Assembly (NCBI GenBank): GCA_035525225.1
Contig: DATLFA010000054.1
Coordinates: 62,001-126,000 of the forward strand
Origin: DATLFA01 sp035525225
GTDB lineage: Bacteria; Actinomycetota; Acidimicrobiia; Acidimicrobiales; WLNW01
DNA length: 64,000 nt
Reading direction: 5' to 3'
Shown: one piece after another, positions 45,440 through 55,601 of the stretch
Layout of the letters: every line of letters starts with the position of its first letter
Position numbering within the stretch: position 1 is the first letter of the stretch
Program-made: the position numbers and the translations under genes
Notes under the pieces: generated by a model
What the model was told of the DNA's origin: nothing
What the model saw: only the letters and a program-made list of their open reading frames with translations
Database searches by the model: none

Positions 45440-45489
45440 GTTCTGTTGGCGTTCTTACGGTGTATACACCTGTAAAACGCCAACAGAAC
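45440..45489. promoter_or_regulatory. 50-base near-perfect palindrome between mazG and eno
   Basis: Outer arms GTTCTGTTGGCGTT and AACGCCAACAGAAC match over 14 bases. The centre is the perfect palindrome GGTGTATACACC (45459-45470). Comparing the two 25-base halves, 21 positions are symmetric. It starts five bases after the mazG stop and ends 96 bases before eno. No T tract follows. Directly after it the motif GAACG recurs three times (45487-45513). A strong operator, a processing or cruciform element, or a small mobile remnant are all possible. Confidence 0.75.
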
Positions 45490-45585
45490 GCTTACGGAAC
45501 GCTTCCAGAACGGCAGAGGGACAGGGGATGAACGTGTACGTTTTCCCCTCACATCACAAGAGCAACACAGGCAACGAGGGCTGGC

Positions 45586-46875
<1,290 letters not shown>

Positions 46876-46885
46876 GGCCGGCGCC

Positions 46886-47203
46886 ATGACCAAGCGGATG
46901 CGGCGGATGCTGTGGACGACGCTCGGCGCGGTGACGATCCTCGTCGTCATGGCCGTCGGGGTGTTCCCGACGCGCCAGTACCTCGATCAGCGCAGCCAGA
47001 GCGCAGATCTGAGCAGCGAGTTGCGCTACATCCGCTCGGAGAACGCGAAGCTCATCGAGCGCATCGACTCGCTGGGTACCGCCGACGCGATCGAACGGAT
47101 CGCACGCGAAGAGCATGGCTACGTGCGGCCCTTCGAGGAGAATTACGTCGTGGTCGTCCCGGCCGGTGTCGTGGCGCGCGTCCCTTCGGTCTGGCCATTC
47201 TGA
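46886..47203 (+). CDS. ftsB: Septum formation initiator (FtsB/DivIC-like)
   Basis: A 105-residue bitopic membrane protein: short basic cytoplasmic N-terminus (TKRMRRM), one transmembrane helix (TLGAVTILVVMAVGVF), then a coiled coil (QYLDQRSQSADLSSELRYIR) and the ARIAREEHGYV-like motif (IERIAREEHGYVRPFEENYV). It takes part in the divisome with FtsQ and FtsL. Its place directly after eno is conserved in actinobacteria. The 84 bases after it mark the left border of the molybdenum hydroxylase cluster. Confidence 0.9.
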   Translation: MTKRMRRMLWTTLGAVTILVVMAVGVFPTRQYLDQRSQSADLSSELRYIRSENAKLIERIDSLGTADAIERIAREEHGYVRPFEENYVVVVPAGVVARVPSVWPF

Positions 47204-47287
47204 CGCCGGCCAGCGGATAATCCCTGCGGCAAAGCGAGAACGATTCGATTGGCGGGTCGTCGCCACCCCTAGGTCCTGGAGATCGCA

Positions 47288-49585
47288 ATGAGCATTCTCG
47301 GCAACCGCGTGCTGCGAAAGGAAGACCCGAAGTTCCTCACCTCGGGTGCGACCTATGTCGCCGACCTCCGCGACGCCCGTTTGGAGAACGCCGCGTACGT
47401 CACCTATGTGAGGGCCACCGTCGCCCACGCCACCGTGAGCGCCATCGACGTCAGCGCGGCGCGAACGATGCCCGGTGTGCTCGGTGTCTTCACCGCAACC
47501 GACGTCGCGGAATTGGCCCCGATGACGGCGATGGTCCCGCTGTTCCCGCCGCCGATGATGACGAGGCCGTGGTTGTCGAACGAAACCGTGCGTTTCGTCG
47601 GCGAGCCGATGGTGGCGATCGTGACCGAGCACGCCTACCAGGGTGAAGACGCCGCCGAGGCCGTCGCCGTCGACTACGAGCCGCTGCCGGTGGTCGTCGA
47701 CATGGAGACCGCGCTGTCAGGGGACGACAAGTTGTATCCCGAGCTCGGCACCAACGTCGCGGTCGACTTCGTCGCGTTCCAGATGATGAAGGGCGTCACC
47801 GACGACACCTTCTTCGATGGTTGTGACGTCGTAGTTCGCCAGCGTGTGATCAACAACCGCGTCGCCGCCTGCCCTCTCGAGGGCCGCGCCGCGGCAGCAT
47901 CGTGGGACGGCGATTCGCTCACGTATTGGATGAGCAATCAGTCGCCGCACTCGATCTGGGGCACGTTGCAGAAGACCTACGGTCTCGAGCCCACGCACTG
48001 CCGGGTGATCGTTCCCGATGTCGGCGGCGGCTTCGGGCCCAAGATGGAAGGCACGCCCGAAGAGATCCTCCTGCCGTGGTTGGCCAAGCAGGTCGGCCGC
48101 CCGGTGAAGTTCGTCGAGAACCGAACCGAGAACATGACGGCAATGGGTCATGGCCGTGATCAGATCCAATACCTCGCCATCGGGGGCAGTCGCGACGGCA
48201 CCGTGCAGGCGTACCGCATAGAGGTGCTCGGCAACGCCGGCGCGTATTGCATGCTCGGTGGATTCCTCCCGTTCTTCACGCACGTCATGGCGAGCGGCGT
48301 GTACGACATTCCCAAGATCGAGACCGCGGCGCGAGGTGTCGTGACCAACACCACGCCGACGGTCGCCTATCGCGGCGCGGGACGACCCGAGGCGACCGCC
48401 GCGATCGAGCGGGCGATGGATCTCTTCGCCGCCGAGATCGGCATGGACCCGGTGGACGTGCGGCGCAAAAACCTCATCAAGAGCGACGCGTTTCCGGCGA
48501 CGACTGCTGTGGGCACCGTGTACGACACCGGTGACTACGAGCGCTCGCTCGATCTCGTGCTCGAGGCCGCCGACTACGGCGCGCTGCGGGCCGAGCAAAA
48601 GGCGAGGCGCGAACGAGGCGACGTCAAGCAGCTCGGCATCGGTGTTGCCGTGTACGTCGAGATCACATCGGGGCCCGCGCCGGGCACGAAGGAGTGGGGC
48701 AAGGTCGAGATCAACCCGGACGGCAGTGCCACCATCTATTCGGGTTCGCTGTCGCACGGTCAGAGCCACGCCACTGCGTTCGCGATGCTGGTGACCGAGC
48801 AGACGGGCATCCCGATGGACAGGATCGACCTCGTGCAGGGCGACACCGACGTCGTACCGAAGGGAGGCGGCACGAATGCGTCCAAGTCGCTGCAGGCCGG
48901 AGGCTCCGCGGTCTATGTGAGCGCGGCCAAGGTCGTCGACCAGGCCCGCCAGCTCGCGTCCGAACTTCTCGAAGCGAGCGTGGACGACGTCGTGCTCGAC
49001 AAGGTGGGCGCGTGCTTCCATGTGCAGGGCACGCCGGCCAAGACCGTGAGCTGGGCCGAGGTCGTCCACGCCGCGGGAGCCGAAGGCCTGTCGGCCACGA
49101 CCGACGACGTGCTGGCGGGTTCTTCGTTCCCCTTCGGGACACACCTCGTCGTCGTCGAGCTCGACACCGAGACCGGAGCCATCGAGGTGGCGCGCGTCGT
49201 CACGTGCGACGACTGCGGCACGATCCTCAACCCCAATCTGGTCGAAGGTCAGCGTCACGGCGGCATCGCCCAGGGCCTCGCCCAGGCGTTGCTCGAAGAG
49301 GTGCGCTTCGACAGTGACGGCAACCCGATCACCGGCAACTTCACGGACTACGCGATCATCTCGGCCGCGGAGTTGCCGAGCTACGAGCTCATCGCGCTGG
49401 AGACTCCGACGCCCAACAATCCTCTCGGCGCGAAAGGCATCGGTGAATCCGGCGCGATCGGCGCGACGCCTGCGCTGCAGAGCGCGGTGTGCGACGCGCT
49501 GTCGCAGTTCGGTGTGCGCCACATCGATATACCGACCACCTCTGAGAAGGTGTGGGCCGCGCTCTCGCATCGCACCTCGCCGTAG
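47288..49585 (+). CDS. Molybdopterin-binding large subunit, xanthine dehydrogenase/CO dehydrogenase family (CoxL-like)
   Basis: A 765-residue molybdenum hydroxylase catalytic subunit. The N-terminal a/b hammerhead domain (RKEDPKFLTSGATYVADL) is followed by cofactor-binding regions (PDVGGGFGPKMEGTPEE). The active-site loop is AYRGAGR at residues 360-366, the form II type; true CO dehydrogenase has AYxCSFR. The catalytic base is Glu720 in GIGESGAIGA. It probably oxidises an aldehyde, N-heterocycle or acyl-CoA rather than CO; the substrate is unknown. Partners are the FeS and FAD subunits at 52155 and 52619, which are unusually far away, separated by an ABC exporter. CTGGAG precedes the ATG. Confidence 0.93.
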   Translation: MSILGNRVLRKEDPKFLTSGATYVADLRDARLENAAYVTYVRATVAHATVSAIDVSAARTMPGVLGVFTATDVAELAPMTAMVPLFPPPMMTRPWLSNETVRFVGEPMVAIVTEHAYQGEDAAEAVAVDYEPLPVVVDMETALSGDDKLYPELGTNVAVDFVAFQMMKGVTDDTFFDGCDVVVRQRVINNRVAACPLEGRAAAASWDGDSLTYWMSNQSPHSIWGTLQKTYGLEPTHCRVIVPDVGGGFGPKMEGTPEEILLPWLAKQVGRPVKFVENRTENMTAMGHGRDQIQYLAIGGSRDGTVQAYRIEVLGNAGAYCMLGGFLPFFTHVMASGVYDIPKIETAARGVVTNTTPTVAYRGAGRPEATAAIERAMDLFAAEIGMDPVDVRRKNLIKSDAFPATTAVGTVYDTGDYERSLDLVLEAADYGALRAEQKARRERGDVKQLGIGVAVYVEITSGPAPGTKEWGKVEINPDGSATIYSGSLSHGQSHATAFAMLVTEQTGIPMDRIDLVQGDTDVVPKGGGTNASKSLQAGGSAVYVSAAKVVDQARQLASELLEASVDDVVLDKVGACFHVQGTPAKTVSWAEVVHAAGAEGLSATTDDVLAGSSFPFGTHLVVVELDTETGAIEVARVVTCDDCGTILNPNLVEGQRHGGIAQGLAQALLEEVRFDSDGNPITGNFTDYAIISAAELPSYELIALETPTPNNPLGAKGIGESGAIGATPALQSAVCDALSQFGVRHIDIPTTSEKVWAALSHRTSP

Positions 49586-49593
49586 CCGACCCG

Positions 49594-50538
49594 ATGCCCG
49601 CAGTCATCGAAGCCACAGGGTTGGTGCGCGACTTCGGCGACGTCCGCGCGGTGGATAGCGTCGATCTGAGCGTCGACAAGGGCGAGATCCTCGGATTTCT
49701 CGGGCCCAACGGTGCGGGCAAGACGACGATCGTGCGCATGCTCGTGACGCTGCTGCGACCAACCGCGGGCAGAGCACTGGTTGCGGGCTACGACGTCGTG
49801 CGCGAGTCGCATCACGTACGCCGCGCGATCGGTGTCGCGTTGCGAGACGCCGCGATCGACCCGTTGATGACTGGGCGAGAATTGGTGCGGCTGCAAGCGG
49901 TCCTGCACGGCCTGTCCAGGCGCCAGACGGCGTCGCGCGGCCTCGAGTTGCTCGAACGCGTCGGTCTGACCGGCGCCGCGGATCGCCTCGTCGGTACGTA
50001 TTCGGGCGGGATGCGCCGCCGTCTCGACCTCGCGCTCGCGCTGGTGCACGAACCGCAGGTGCTCTTTCTCGACGAGCCCACGACAGGGCTCGATCCGACG
50101 TCGCGCGTGGCCGTGTGGGACGAGGTGCGTCGCCTCAACGACGACCACGGCACCACGGTGTTCCTCACGACGCAGTATCTCGAAGAAGCCGACCAACTCG
50201 CTGGGCGCATCGCGATCATCGATCACGGTCGCATCGTGTGTGAAGGGGTACCCGCGCAACGCAAGGCCGAGGTCGGTGGGCCCACCCTCGAGATCGACGT
50301 CGACGAGGCGCACCGCGATGCGGCCCGGGCGACGCTCGGCCGTTTCGGCAGTGAACGACCGGCGCGTCCCGGTCACCTCGCGATCGGCCTCGATTCCGGC
50401 GCCTCGCAGATGACCGATGTGGTACGCGCCCTCGACGAGGCCGGCATCGCGGTGCGCCACATCGAACTCGACGCGCCGAGTCTCGATGACGTCTTCGCGG
50501 AGGCGACCGGCCGCCGGCTCGAAGGAGCCGGCGGATGA
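49594..50538 (+). CDS. ABC-2 exporter ATP-binding protein (DrrA-like)
   Basis: A 314-residue ABC ATPase of the daunorubicin-resistance type. Walker A is GPNGAGKTT, the signature YSGGMRRRLDLALAL, Walker B VLFLDEPTTGLDP, and the C-terminal extension ends in LDDVFAEATGRRLEG, the typical DrrA tail. It starts 8 bases after coxL; the frame opens 14 codons earlier, overlapping coxL. Its stop overlaps the first permease gene by four bases. With the two permeases it forms an exporter of a hydrophobic compound or lipid. Confidence 0.9.
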   Translation: MPAVIEATGLVRDFGDVRAVDSVDLSVDKGEILGFLGPNGAGKTTIVRMLVTLLRPTAGRALVAGYDVVRESHHVRRAIGVALRDAAIDPLMTGRELVRLQAVLHGLSRRQTASRGLELLERVGLTGAADRLVGTYSGGMRRRLDLALALVHEPQVLFLDEPTTGLDPTSRVAVWDEVRRLNDDHGTTVFLTTQYLEEADQLAGRIAIIDHGRIVCEGVPAQRKAEVGGPTLEIDVDEAHRDAARATLGRFGSERPARPGHLAIGLDSGASQMTDVVRALDEAGIAVRHIELDAPSLDDVFAEATGRRLEGAGG

Positions 50539-51308
50539 TCGCGTTCGACCAGGCCGTCGAGCTCTCACGGCGATCGGTTGTCGCGTTGATCCGTCAGCCC
50601 CAGACCTGGGCGCCCGCCTTGATCTTCCCCCTGCTACTCAGCGCCGTCTACAGCGCGCAGTTCGGCCGAACGATCAACCAGCCGGGATTCCCCCCGGTCG
50701 ACTCGTTCCTGGATTTCCTGTTGCCCGCCGCGATCCTCCAAGCGGTCGCCTTCAACGCCACGAACGGTGGGTCCGACCTTGCGCACGACATCGAGACCGG
50801 GTTCTACGATCGGCTGATCGCGTCGCCCGTCTCCCGGGTGTCGATCATCGCCGGCCGGCTCGCCGGATCGGCCGCGTTCGCTCTCGTGCAAGCCGTCGTA
50901 CTGTTGGCGATCTTCGTCGGCTTCGGTGCACGCGTCAAAGGCGGACTCGGTGGTGCGTTCGTCGTGGTCGGCGTGGCGGTCCTGCTCGCCCTCGCGATCG
51001 GCGGTCTTGCGGTCACGCTCGCGATGAAGACCGGGTCACAAGAAGCGGTGATCGCCACGTTCCCGCTGATCTTCGTGATGCTCTTCATCAGCTCGGCCTT
51101 CTTCCCCACGTCGACGATGACGGGTTGGTACAAGCAGCTGGCCCTGTGCAATCCGGTGACGTGGATCATCGACGCCACTCGCCGGTTGGTGATCGACGGT
51201 TTCAGTTGGGGTGATGCCGGCCGGGCACTCGGCATCAGCGCGGCGTTCGCGGTCGGCGCCATCGCCTTGGCCTTCGCGGCGCAGCGCCGGCGGTTGCGAG
51301 CCCACTGA
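50535..51308 (+). CDS. ABC-2 type transporter permease 1
   Basis: A 257-residue membrane protein with about six hydrophobic segments, typical of ABC2_membrane permeases: VALIRQPQTWAPALIFPLLL, FLLPAAILQAVAFNA, then VIATFPLIFVMLFISSAFFP with PTSTMTGWY. It overlaps the ATPase gene by four bases and the second permease by one base, so all three are co-translated. It would form a heterodimer with the next gene product. Confidence 0.88.
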   Translation: MIAFDQAVELSRRSVVALIRQPQTWAPALIFPLLLSAVYSAQFGRTINQPGFPPVDSFLDFLLPAAILQAVAFNATNGGSDLAHDIETGFYDRLIASPVSRVSIIAGRLAGSAAFALVQAVVLLAIFVGFGARVKGGLGGAFVVVGVAVLLALAIGGLAVTLAMKTGSQEAVIATFPLIFVMLFISSAFFPTSTMTGWYKQLALCNPVTWIIDATRRLVIDGFSWGDAGRALGISAAFAVGAIALAFAAQRRRLRAH

Positions 51309-52081
51309 TGCATTCGCCCAGCCTGCCCATCCTGGAACGGATGACCGTCCGCGGGTTGACCCGTCTCGTGCGCCGCCCGTCGTTGCTCATCCCGGCGACG
51401 GTGATGCCGGTGTTCTTCGTCGCGGCGTTCTCCGGCACCTTCAGCGGGTTGACCCGCCTCGATGGATTCGGCACCGATCGCATGGTCAACTGGATGGCCC
51501 CCTACGCCGCCATCCAGGGCTGCTCGTTCGCCGGTGTCGGTGCTGCCGGCGCGACCGCCGCCGACCTCGAGAACGGATTCTTCGACCGCCTGCTGCTGGC
51601 GCCGTGCCGGCGCATCAACCTCATGCTCGGCCCGCTGCTGTATTCGCTCGCCAGGGCCGTGCTGCCGACCACGCTGGTGCTTCTCGTGGCGCTGTTGATG
51701 GGCGCCCGCCTACAAGAACCGGTGCTCGGTCTGGTGATTCTCTACGTGGGGTGCCTGGGTGTCGCCATCGTCTACGGCGTGCTCGGCCTCGCGTTGGTGT
51801 ACAAGCTGCGCAGCCAACGGGCGATGGCCATCGCGCAGACATTGGTGTTCTCCTCGTCGTTCCTCTCGATCGGTCAGGTCCCCCTCTCGTTCCAAACAGG
51901 GTGGTTGCACGCGGTGTCGCGCGTGAATCCGCTCACCAACGTGTTGCGCATGACCCGGCAGGGCTTCCTCGAACCCGGGGTCACATGGCACGACACCTGG
52001 CCCGGTCTGGTCGCGCTGATCGCGATGATCGCCGTGCTCGGCACCTTTGCGGCACGAGGACTGCGCAAGCTGGGTCCCTGA
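51308..52081 (+). CDS. ABC-2 type transporter permease 2
   Basis: A 257-residue membrane permease similar in plan to the previous one (LVRRPSLLIPATVMPVFFVA, YAAIQGCSFAGVGAAG, LVFSSSFLSIGQVPLSF). It has the same length as its partner, pointing to duplication of a single permease gene. Last gene of the exporter inserted between coxL and coxS. The 73-base gap after it holds the coxS ribosome binding site. Confidence 0.88.
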   Translation: MHSPSLPILERMTVRGLTRLVRRPSLLIPATVMPVFFVAAFSGTFSGLTRLDGFGTDRMVNWMAPYAAIQGCSFAGVGAAGATAADLENGFFDRLLLAPCRRINLMLGPLLYSLARAVLPTTLVLLVALLMGARLQEPVLGLVILYVGCLGVAIVYGVLGLALVYKLRSQRAMAIAQTLVFSSSFLSIGQVPLSFQTGWLHAVSRVNPLTNVLRMTRQGFLEPGVTWHDTWPGLVALIAMIAVLGTFAARGLRKLGP

Positions 52082-52154
52082 AGGACTATTCTCCGCCCGG
52101 CCAGCTGTGGGGGACGGCCCCTTCCGCTCGGCCATGCGACCTACGGGAGGATCC

Positions 52155-52622
52155 GTGCAGGTATCGATGAAGATCAACGGGGCGACGGTGTCCCACGATG
52201 TCGAGCCGCGAACACTGCTCGTGCATTTCATTCGCGAGAACGCCGGGCTCACGGGTACCAACATCGGTTGCGACTCGTCGTCGTGTGGTGCCTGCACCAT
52301 TCACATAAACGGCGAATCGGTGAAGAGTTGCACGGTGTTCGCTGCGCAGGCCGACGGTGCCGACATCCTCACCATCGAGGGTCTGGCCGACGGTGACACG
52401 CTGCATCCGATGCAGCAGGCGTTCCACGAGTGCCACGCCCTGCAGTGTGGCTATTGCACGCCCGGCATGGTGATGGCCTCGGTCTCGCTGCTGCGTGAGG
52501 TGCCCAACCCCACCGAGCGCGAAGTGCGTGTCGGGCTCGAAGGCAACCTGTGCCGCTGCACCGGCTACCACAACATCGTCAAGGCGGTCCTGCAAGCAGC
52601 CGGCCAGGGGGGTGGGCAATGA
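52155..52622 (+). CDS. 2Fe-2S iron-sulfur small subunit of molybdenum hydroxylase (CoxS-like)
   Basis: A 155-residue protein carrying two [2Fe-2S] clusters that pass electrons from the molybdenum site to FAD. The plant-type ferredoxin cluster is GCDSSSCGACTIHINGES with the fourth cysteine in SCTVF; the helical C-terminal cluster is QCGYCTPGMVM and CRCTGYHNIV. The GTG at 52155 has GGGAGG upstream; an ATG four codons later is the alternative. The stop overlaps the FAD subunit start (ATGA). Confidence 0.94.
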   Translation: MQVSMKINGATVSHDVEPRTLLVHFIRENAGLTGTNIGCDSSSCGACTIHINGESVKSCTVFAAQADGADILTIEGLADGDTLHPMQQAFHECHALQCGYCTPGMVMASVSLLREVPNPTEREVRVGLEGNLCRCTGYHNIVKAVLQAAGQGGGQ

Positions 52623-53443
52623 TACCTGCGGCGTTCGACTACGTCAGGGCCGATTCGGCCGATCACGCCATCTCGCTGCTGCAAGAGCACGGCGACGATG
52701 CCAAGTTGCTGGCGGGCGGCCATTCGCTCATCCCGCTCATGAAGTACCGGCTGGCGTCGCCGGCGGTGATCGTCGACATCGGCCGGCTTTCCGATCTCAG
52801 CTATGTCAAAGAAGACGGTGCCAATCTGCGCATCGGCGCCCTCACGCGCCATCGTGATATCGAGATCGACCCGTTGCTGAAGCAACACGCGCCGTTGCTG
52901 GCCAACGCGGCGTCGCATGTCGGCGACCCTCAGGTGCGTCATCGCGGCACCATCGGTGGTTCGCTCTCGCACGGTGATCCGGCCTCTGATCTTCCCGCAG
53001 TTGCGATCGCGCTCGGTGCGACGCTCGTCATCAAAGGCGCCAACGGCACCCGTGAGGTTTCCAGCGACGACTTCTTCCAGGGCTTCCTCGAGACCGCGCT
53101 CGGTCCCGATGAGCTGCTCACCGAGATCAAGGTGCCCAAGATGAACGGCGCCAAGTGGTCGTTCCAGAAGTTCAACCGTCGGGCGATGGACTGGGCGATC
53201 GTGGGTTGCGCCGTGGTCGTCGACGGCAACAAGGCCGGGGTTGGCTTGGTCAACATGGACTCGCGACCGATCCGCGCCTCGGCGGTCGAAGCAGCGATCG
53301 GCGGTGGCGCGAACGCGACCGACGCCGCGGCATCGGCCGATGCCGGCACCGAACCACCCGCCGATCTCAATGCCAGCGTCGAGTACCGCCGCCATCTCGC
53401 CAAGGTGTTGGTGCGGCGCGCCCTCGAAGAAGCCGGCAAGTAG
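52619..53443 (+). CDS. FAD-binding medium subunit of molybdenum hydroxylase (CoxM-like)
   Basis: A 274-residue FAD subunit of the vanillyl-alcohol-oxidase type. FAD-binding motifs are LLAGGHSLIPLMKYR and HRGTIGGSLSHGDPASDLP. The protein completes the electron path of the hydroxylase. A short Ala-rich insertion lies near residue 235. The start overlaps the coxS stop by four bases; the MoxR gene follows 9 bases after it. Confidence 0.93.
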   Translation: MIPAAFDYVRADSADHAISLLQEHGDDAKLLAGGHSLIPLMKYRLASPAVIVDIGRLSDLSYVKEDGANLRIGALTRHRDIEIDPLLKQHAPLLANAASHVGDPQVRHRGTIGGSLSHGDPASDLPAVAIALGATLVIKGANGTREVSSDDFFQGFLETALGPDELLTEIKVPKMNGAKWSFQKFNRRAMDWAIVGCAVVVDGNKAGVGLVNMDSRPIRASAVEAAIGGGANATDAAASADAGTEPPADLNASVEYRRHLAKVLVRRALEEAGK

Positions 53444-53452
53444 CCTGGGGGA

Positions 53453-54373
53453 ATGCATCGCCCATTGACGGTCGAGTCGGTCGTCGCCGGCCTCCGCGCC
53501 AACGACTACCTCGCCGACGAAGGCCTGGCAACCGCCATTTTCCTGGCCTTGCGGCTGCATCGGCCGTTGCTGCTCGAAGGTGAAGCCGGCGTCGGCAAGA
53601 CCGAGGTCGCCAAGGTGCTCTCCGCGTGGACCGGTGGCGAACTGATCCGCCTCCAGTGCTACGAAGGCATCGACATCACGCAGGCGGTCTACGAGTGGGA
53701 CTACTCGCGTCAGCTGTTGCATCTGCGAGCGGTCGAGATCGTCGAAGGCAGTGCGTCCCACGGCGACATCGACAAGATCGAGAACGAGCTCTACAGCGAG
53801 CGGTTCCTCGTGAAGCGGGCGTTGCTGCGTGCGATCGACCATCGCGAAGGGCCGCCCCCGATCTTGCTCATCGACGAGGTCGACCGGGCTGACGACGAGT
53901 TCGAGGCGTTCCTGCTCGAGGTGCTGGCCGAGTACTCGGTGACGGTTCCCGAGCTGGGTACGTTCCGCGCCGCGACACCCCCGATCGTGATCGTCACGTC
54001 GAATCGCACCCGCGATGTACACGACGCGCTCAAGCGGCGCTGCCTCTATCACTGGGTCGAGCATCCCAACTTCGAGCGCGAAGTCGAGATCATCCAACTG
54101 CGCCTGCCGCACGTCCCGCAGTCGCTGGCGCGTCAGGTCGCGGCCGCGACACAACAGATCCGGTCGCTCGGCTTGTACAAGCCGCCGGGTGTCGCCGAGA
54201 CCCTCGACTGGGCGCAGGCATTGTCGGTGCTCGGCGTCGAGCAACTCGACATCGCATCGACAGCTGCCACGCTGGGCACCTTGCTCAAGTACCGCGAGGA
54301 CCATGCGCGCGTGATGAGCCACGGGATCGAGATGATCTTGCGCGCCGCGCAACCGCCCGCTCCCGCGCCGTGA
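53453..54373 (+). CDS. MoxR-family AAA+ ATPase (CoxD-like)
   Basis: A 306-residue AAA+ ATPase. Walker A is GEAGVGKT at residues 43-50, Walker B LLIDEVDRAD with Asp141-Glu142, followed by sensor 1 IVTSNRTRDV. In CO dehydrogenase clusters the matching CoxD acts with CoxE in maturing the sulfurated metal centre; here it may serve the form II enzyme or another assembly step. The gene overlaps the VWA gene by four bases (GTGA). Confidence 0.9.
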   Translation: MHRPLTVESVVAGLRANDYLADEGLATAIFLALRLHRPLLLEGEAGVGKTEVAKVLSAWTGGELIRLQCYEGIDITQAVYEWDYSRQLLHLRAVEIVEGSASHGDIDKIENELYSERFLVKRALLRAIDHREGPPPILLIDEVDRADDEFEAFLLEVLAEYSVTVPELGTFRAATPPIVIVTSNRTRDVHDALKRRCLYHWVEHPNFEREVEIIQLRLPHVPQSLARQVAAATQQIRSLGLYKPPGVAETLDWAQALSVLGVEQLDIASTAATLGTLLKYREDHARVMSHGIEMILRAAQPPAPAP

Positions 54374-55521
54374 CCGACAACCCGGAAGGTGCGGCGCCCC
54401 AGGACATGGTGTTCGAAGACCCAGACGGCACGGCCATCACGCGTGCGGCGACAGGGTTCGTATGGGCGTTGCGCAACGCCGGTCTGGTCGTGCCCCTGCA
54501 TTCGGCGATCGAATACGTGAGCGCTCTCGAAGCGGTCGGGTTCGCGCGGGGTTACTGGGCCGGCCGCGCAACACTGATCCATCGCCCCGAGGACATCGAC
54601 CTCTATGACCGGGTGTTCGTCGCGTACTGGAAGCAGACGGGCTTCGAGCTGAGACCCGATACGCCGGTCGAACACGTCACCCTCGCCATCGACGACGAAT
54701 CGGGCGCGCCTCCACCAGAGGGTGGTGAACAAGACGACAACCCCACCATCACCGTGCGCTACAGCGCGTCCGAGATCCTGCGCAACAAAGACTTCGCGGA
54801 CTGCAGCGACGACGAGTTGGCCGAGGCCCGCCGGTTGATGGCACAGATGCGCGTCGTCGGTTCGCCTCGCCGCTCGCGCCGCATGGTGCGCTCGAAACGC
54901 ATGCGCGGCCGCCCCGATCTGCGGCGCACGGTGCGCTACGCCTTGCGAGCCGAAGGTGAGCCCATCAAGCGGGCGTATGTCGAGACGGGAGAGCGACCGC
55001 GGCGGCTGGTGTTGCTGCTCGACGTGTCCGGTTCGATGGAGTCCTATGCCCGCGCACTGATCCGTTTCGTGCACGCCGCGGTCGTCGGTCGCACGAAAGT
55101 CGAGGCATTCACGCTCGGCACGCGGCTGACCCGCATCACCCGTGAGTTGTCGTCGCGCGATCCCGACGATGCACTCGACCGTACGGCGGCGGCGGTCGCC
55201 GACTGGTCGGGCGGCACCCGCCTGGGCGACGGCCTGCGTGAGTTCAACGACGAGTGGGGGGTCCGCGGCATGGCCCGCGGCGCCGTGGTGGTCATCCTCT
55301 CCGACGGCTGGGATCGGGGCGAGCCCGACGTCATGGCCGAGCAGATGCAACGCCTCCAGCGTGTCGCGTTCCGTGTGATCTGGGTGAACCCGCTCAAGGC
55401 ATCGCCAGGGTACGCGCCGCTCGCGCAGGGGATGGCGGCGGCGATGCCGTTCATCGACGAGTTCGTCGAGGGACATTCGGTCGAATCCCTCGAGCAACTG
55501 GCCGCGCTGATCGCGGCCTGA
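54370..55521 (+). CDS. VWA-containing CoxE-like protein
   Basis: A 383-residue protein with a C-terminal von Willebrand A domain. The metal-ion-dependent adhesion motif is Asp218-x-Ser220-x-Ser222 (LLLDVSGSMES), with TRLGDGLREF and LSDGWDRGEP completing the site. The N-terminal half is the helical CoxE region. It is the usual partner of the MoxR ATPase, probably presenting the enzyme for maturation. The start is GTG within the GTGA overlap. Confidence 0.9.
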   Translation: MTDNPEGAAPQDMVFEDPDGTAITRAATGFVWALRNAGLVVPLHSAIEYVSALEAVGFARGYWAGRATLIHRPEDIDLYDRVFVAYWKQTGFELRPDTPVEHVTLAIDDESGAPPPEGGEQDDNPTITVRYSASEILRNKDFADCSDDELAEARRLMAQMRVVGSPRRSRRMVRSKRMRGRPDLRRTVRYALRAEGEPIKRAYVETGERPRRLVLLLDVSGSMESYARALIRFVHAAVVGRTKVEAFTLGTRLTRITRELSSRDPDDALDRTAAAVADWSGGTRLGDGLREFNDEWGVRGMARGAVVVILSDGWDRGEPDVMAEQMQRLQRVAFRVIWVNPLKASPGYAPLAQGMAAAMPFIDEFVEGHSVESLEQLAALIAA

Positions 55522-55540
55522 ACCGGGCAGACTAGGCAAC

Positions 55541-55600
55541 GGGCCCGAGCGGCCCTTCAGAGCGGGGAACGGGCCCGAGCGGCCCTTCAGAGCGGGGAAC
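55541..55600. repeat. Two tandem copies of the GC-rich interspersed repeat
   Basis: Two identical 30-base units (55541-55570, 55571-55600). Each begins GGGCCCGAGCGGCCC and ends CAGAGCGGGGAAC. They fill the gap between coxE and the xdhC-like gene. The terminal GGGGAA of the second unit lies just before the ATG at 55602 and would act as its ribosome binding site. Confidence 0.92.
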
Positions 55601-55601
55601 T

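Noticed and set aside
45440..45489. The large palindrome as a rho-independent terminator of mazG
   Set aside because: No T tract follows either arm and the stem is interrupted by a mismatched stretch, so a simple intrinsic terminator is not supported.
47717..49570. 617-codon open frame antisense to the molybdenum hydroxylase large subunit
   Set aside because: Arg/His-rich composition typical of an antisense frame, no motif, and the sense gene is certain.
47288..53443. Reading the cox-type cluster as an aerobic CO dehydrogenase
   Set aside because: The active-site loop is AYRGAGR, not the AYxCSFR of true CO dehydrogenases.
52565..54352. 595-codon antisense frame across coxM and the MoxR gene
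   Set aside because: Shadow of well-supported genes; no domain recognised.
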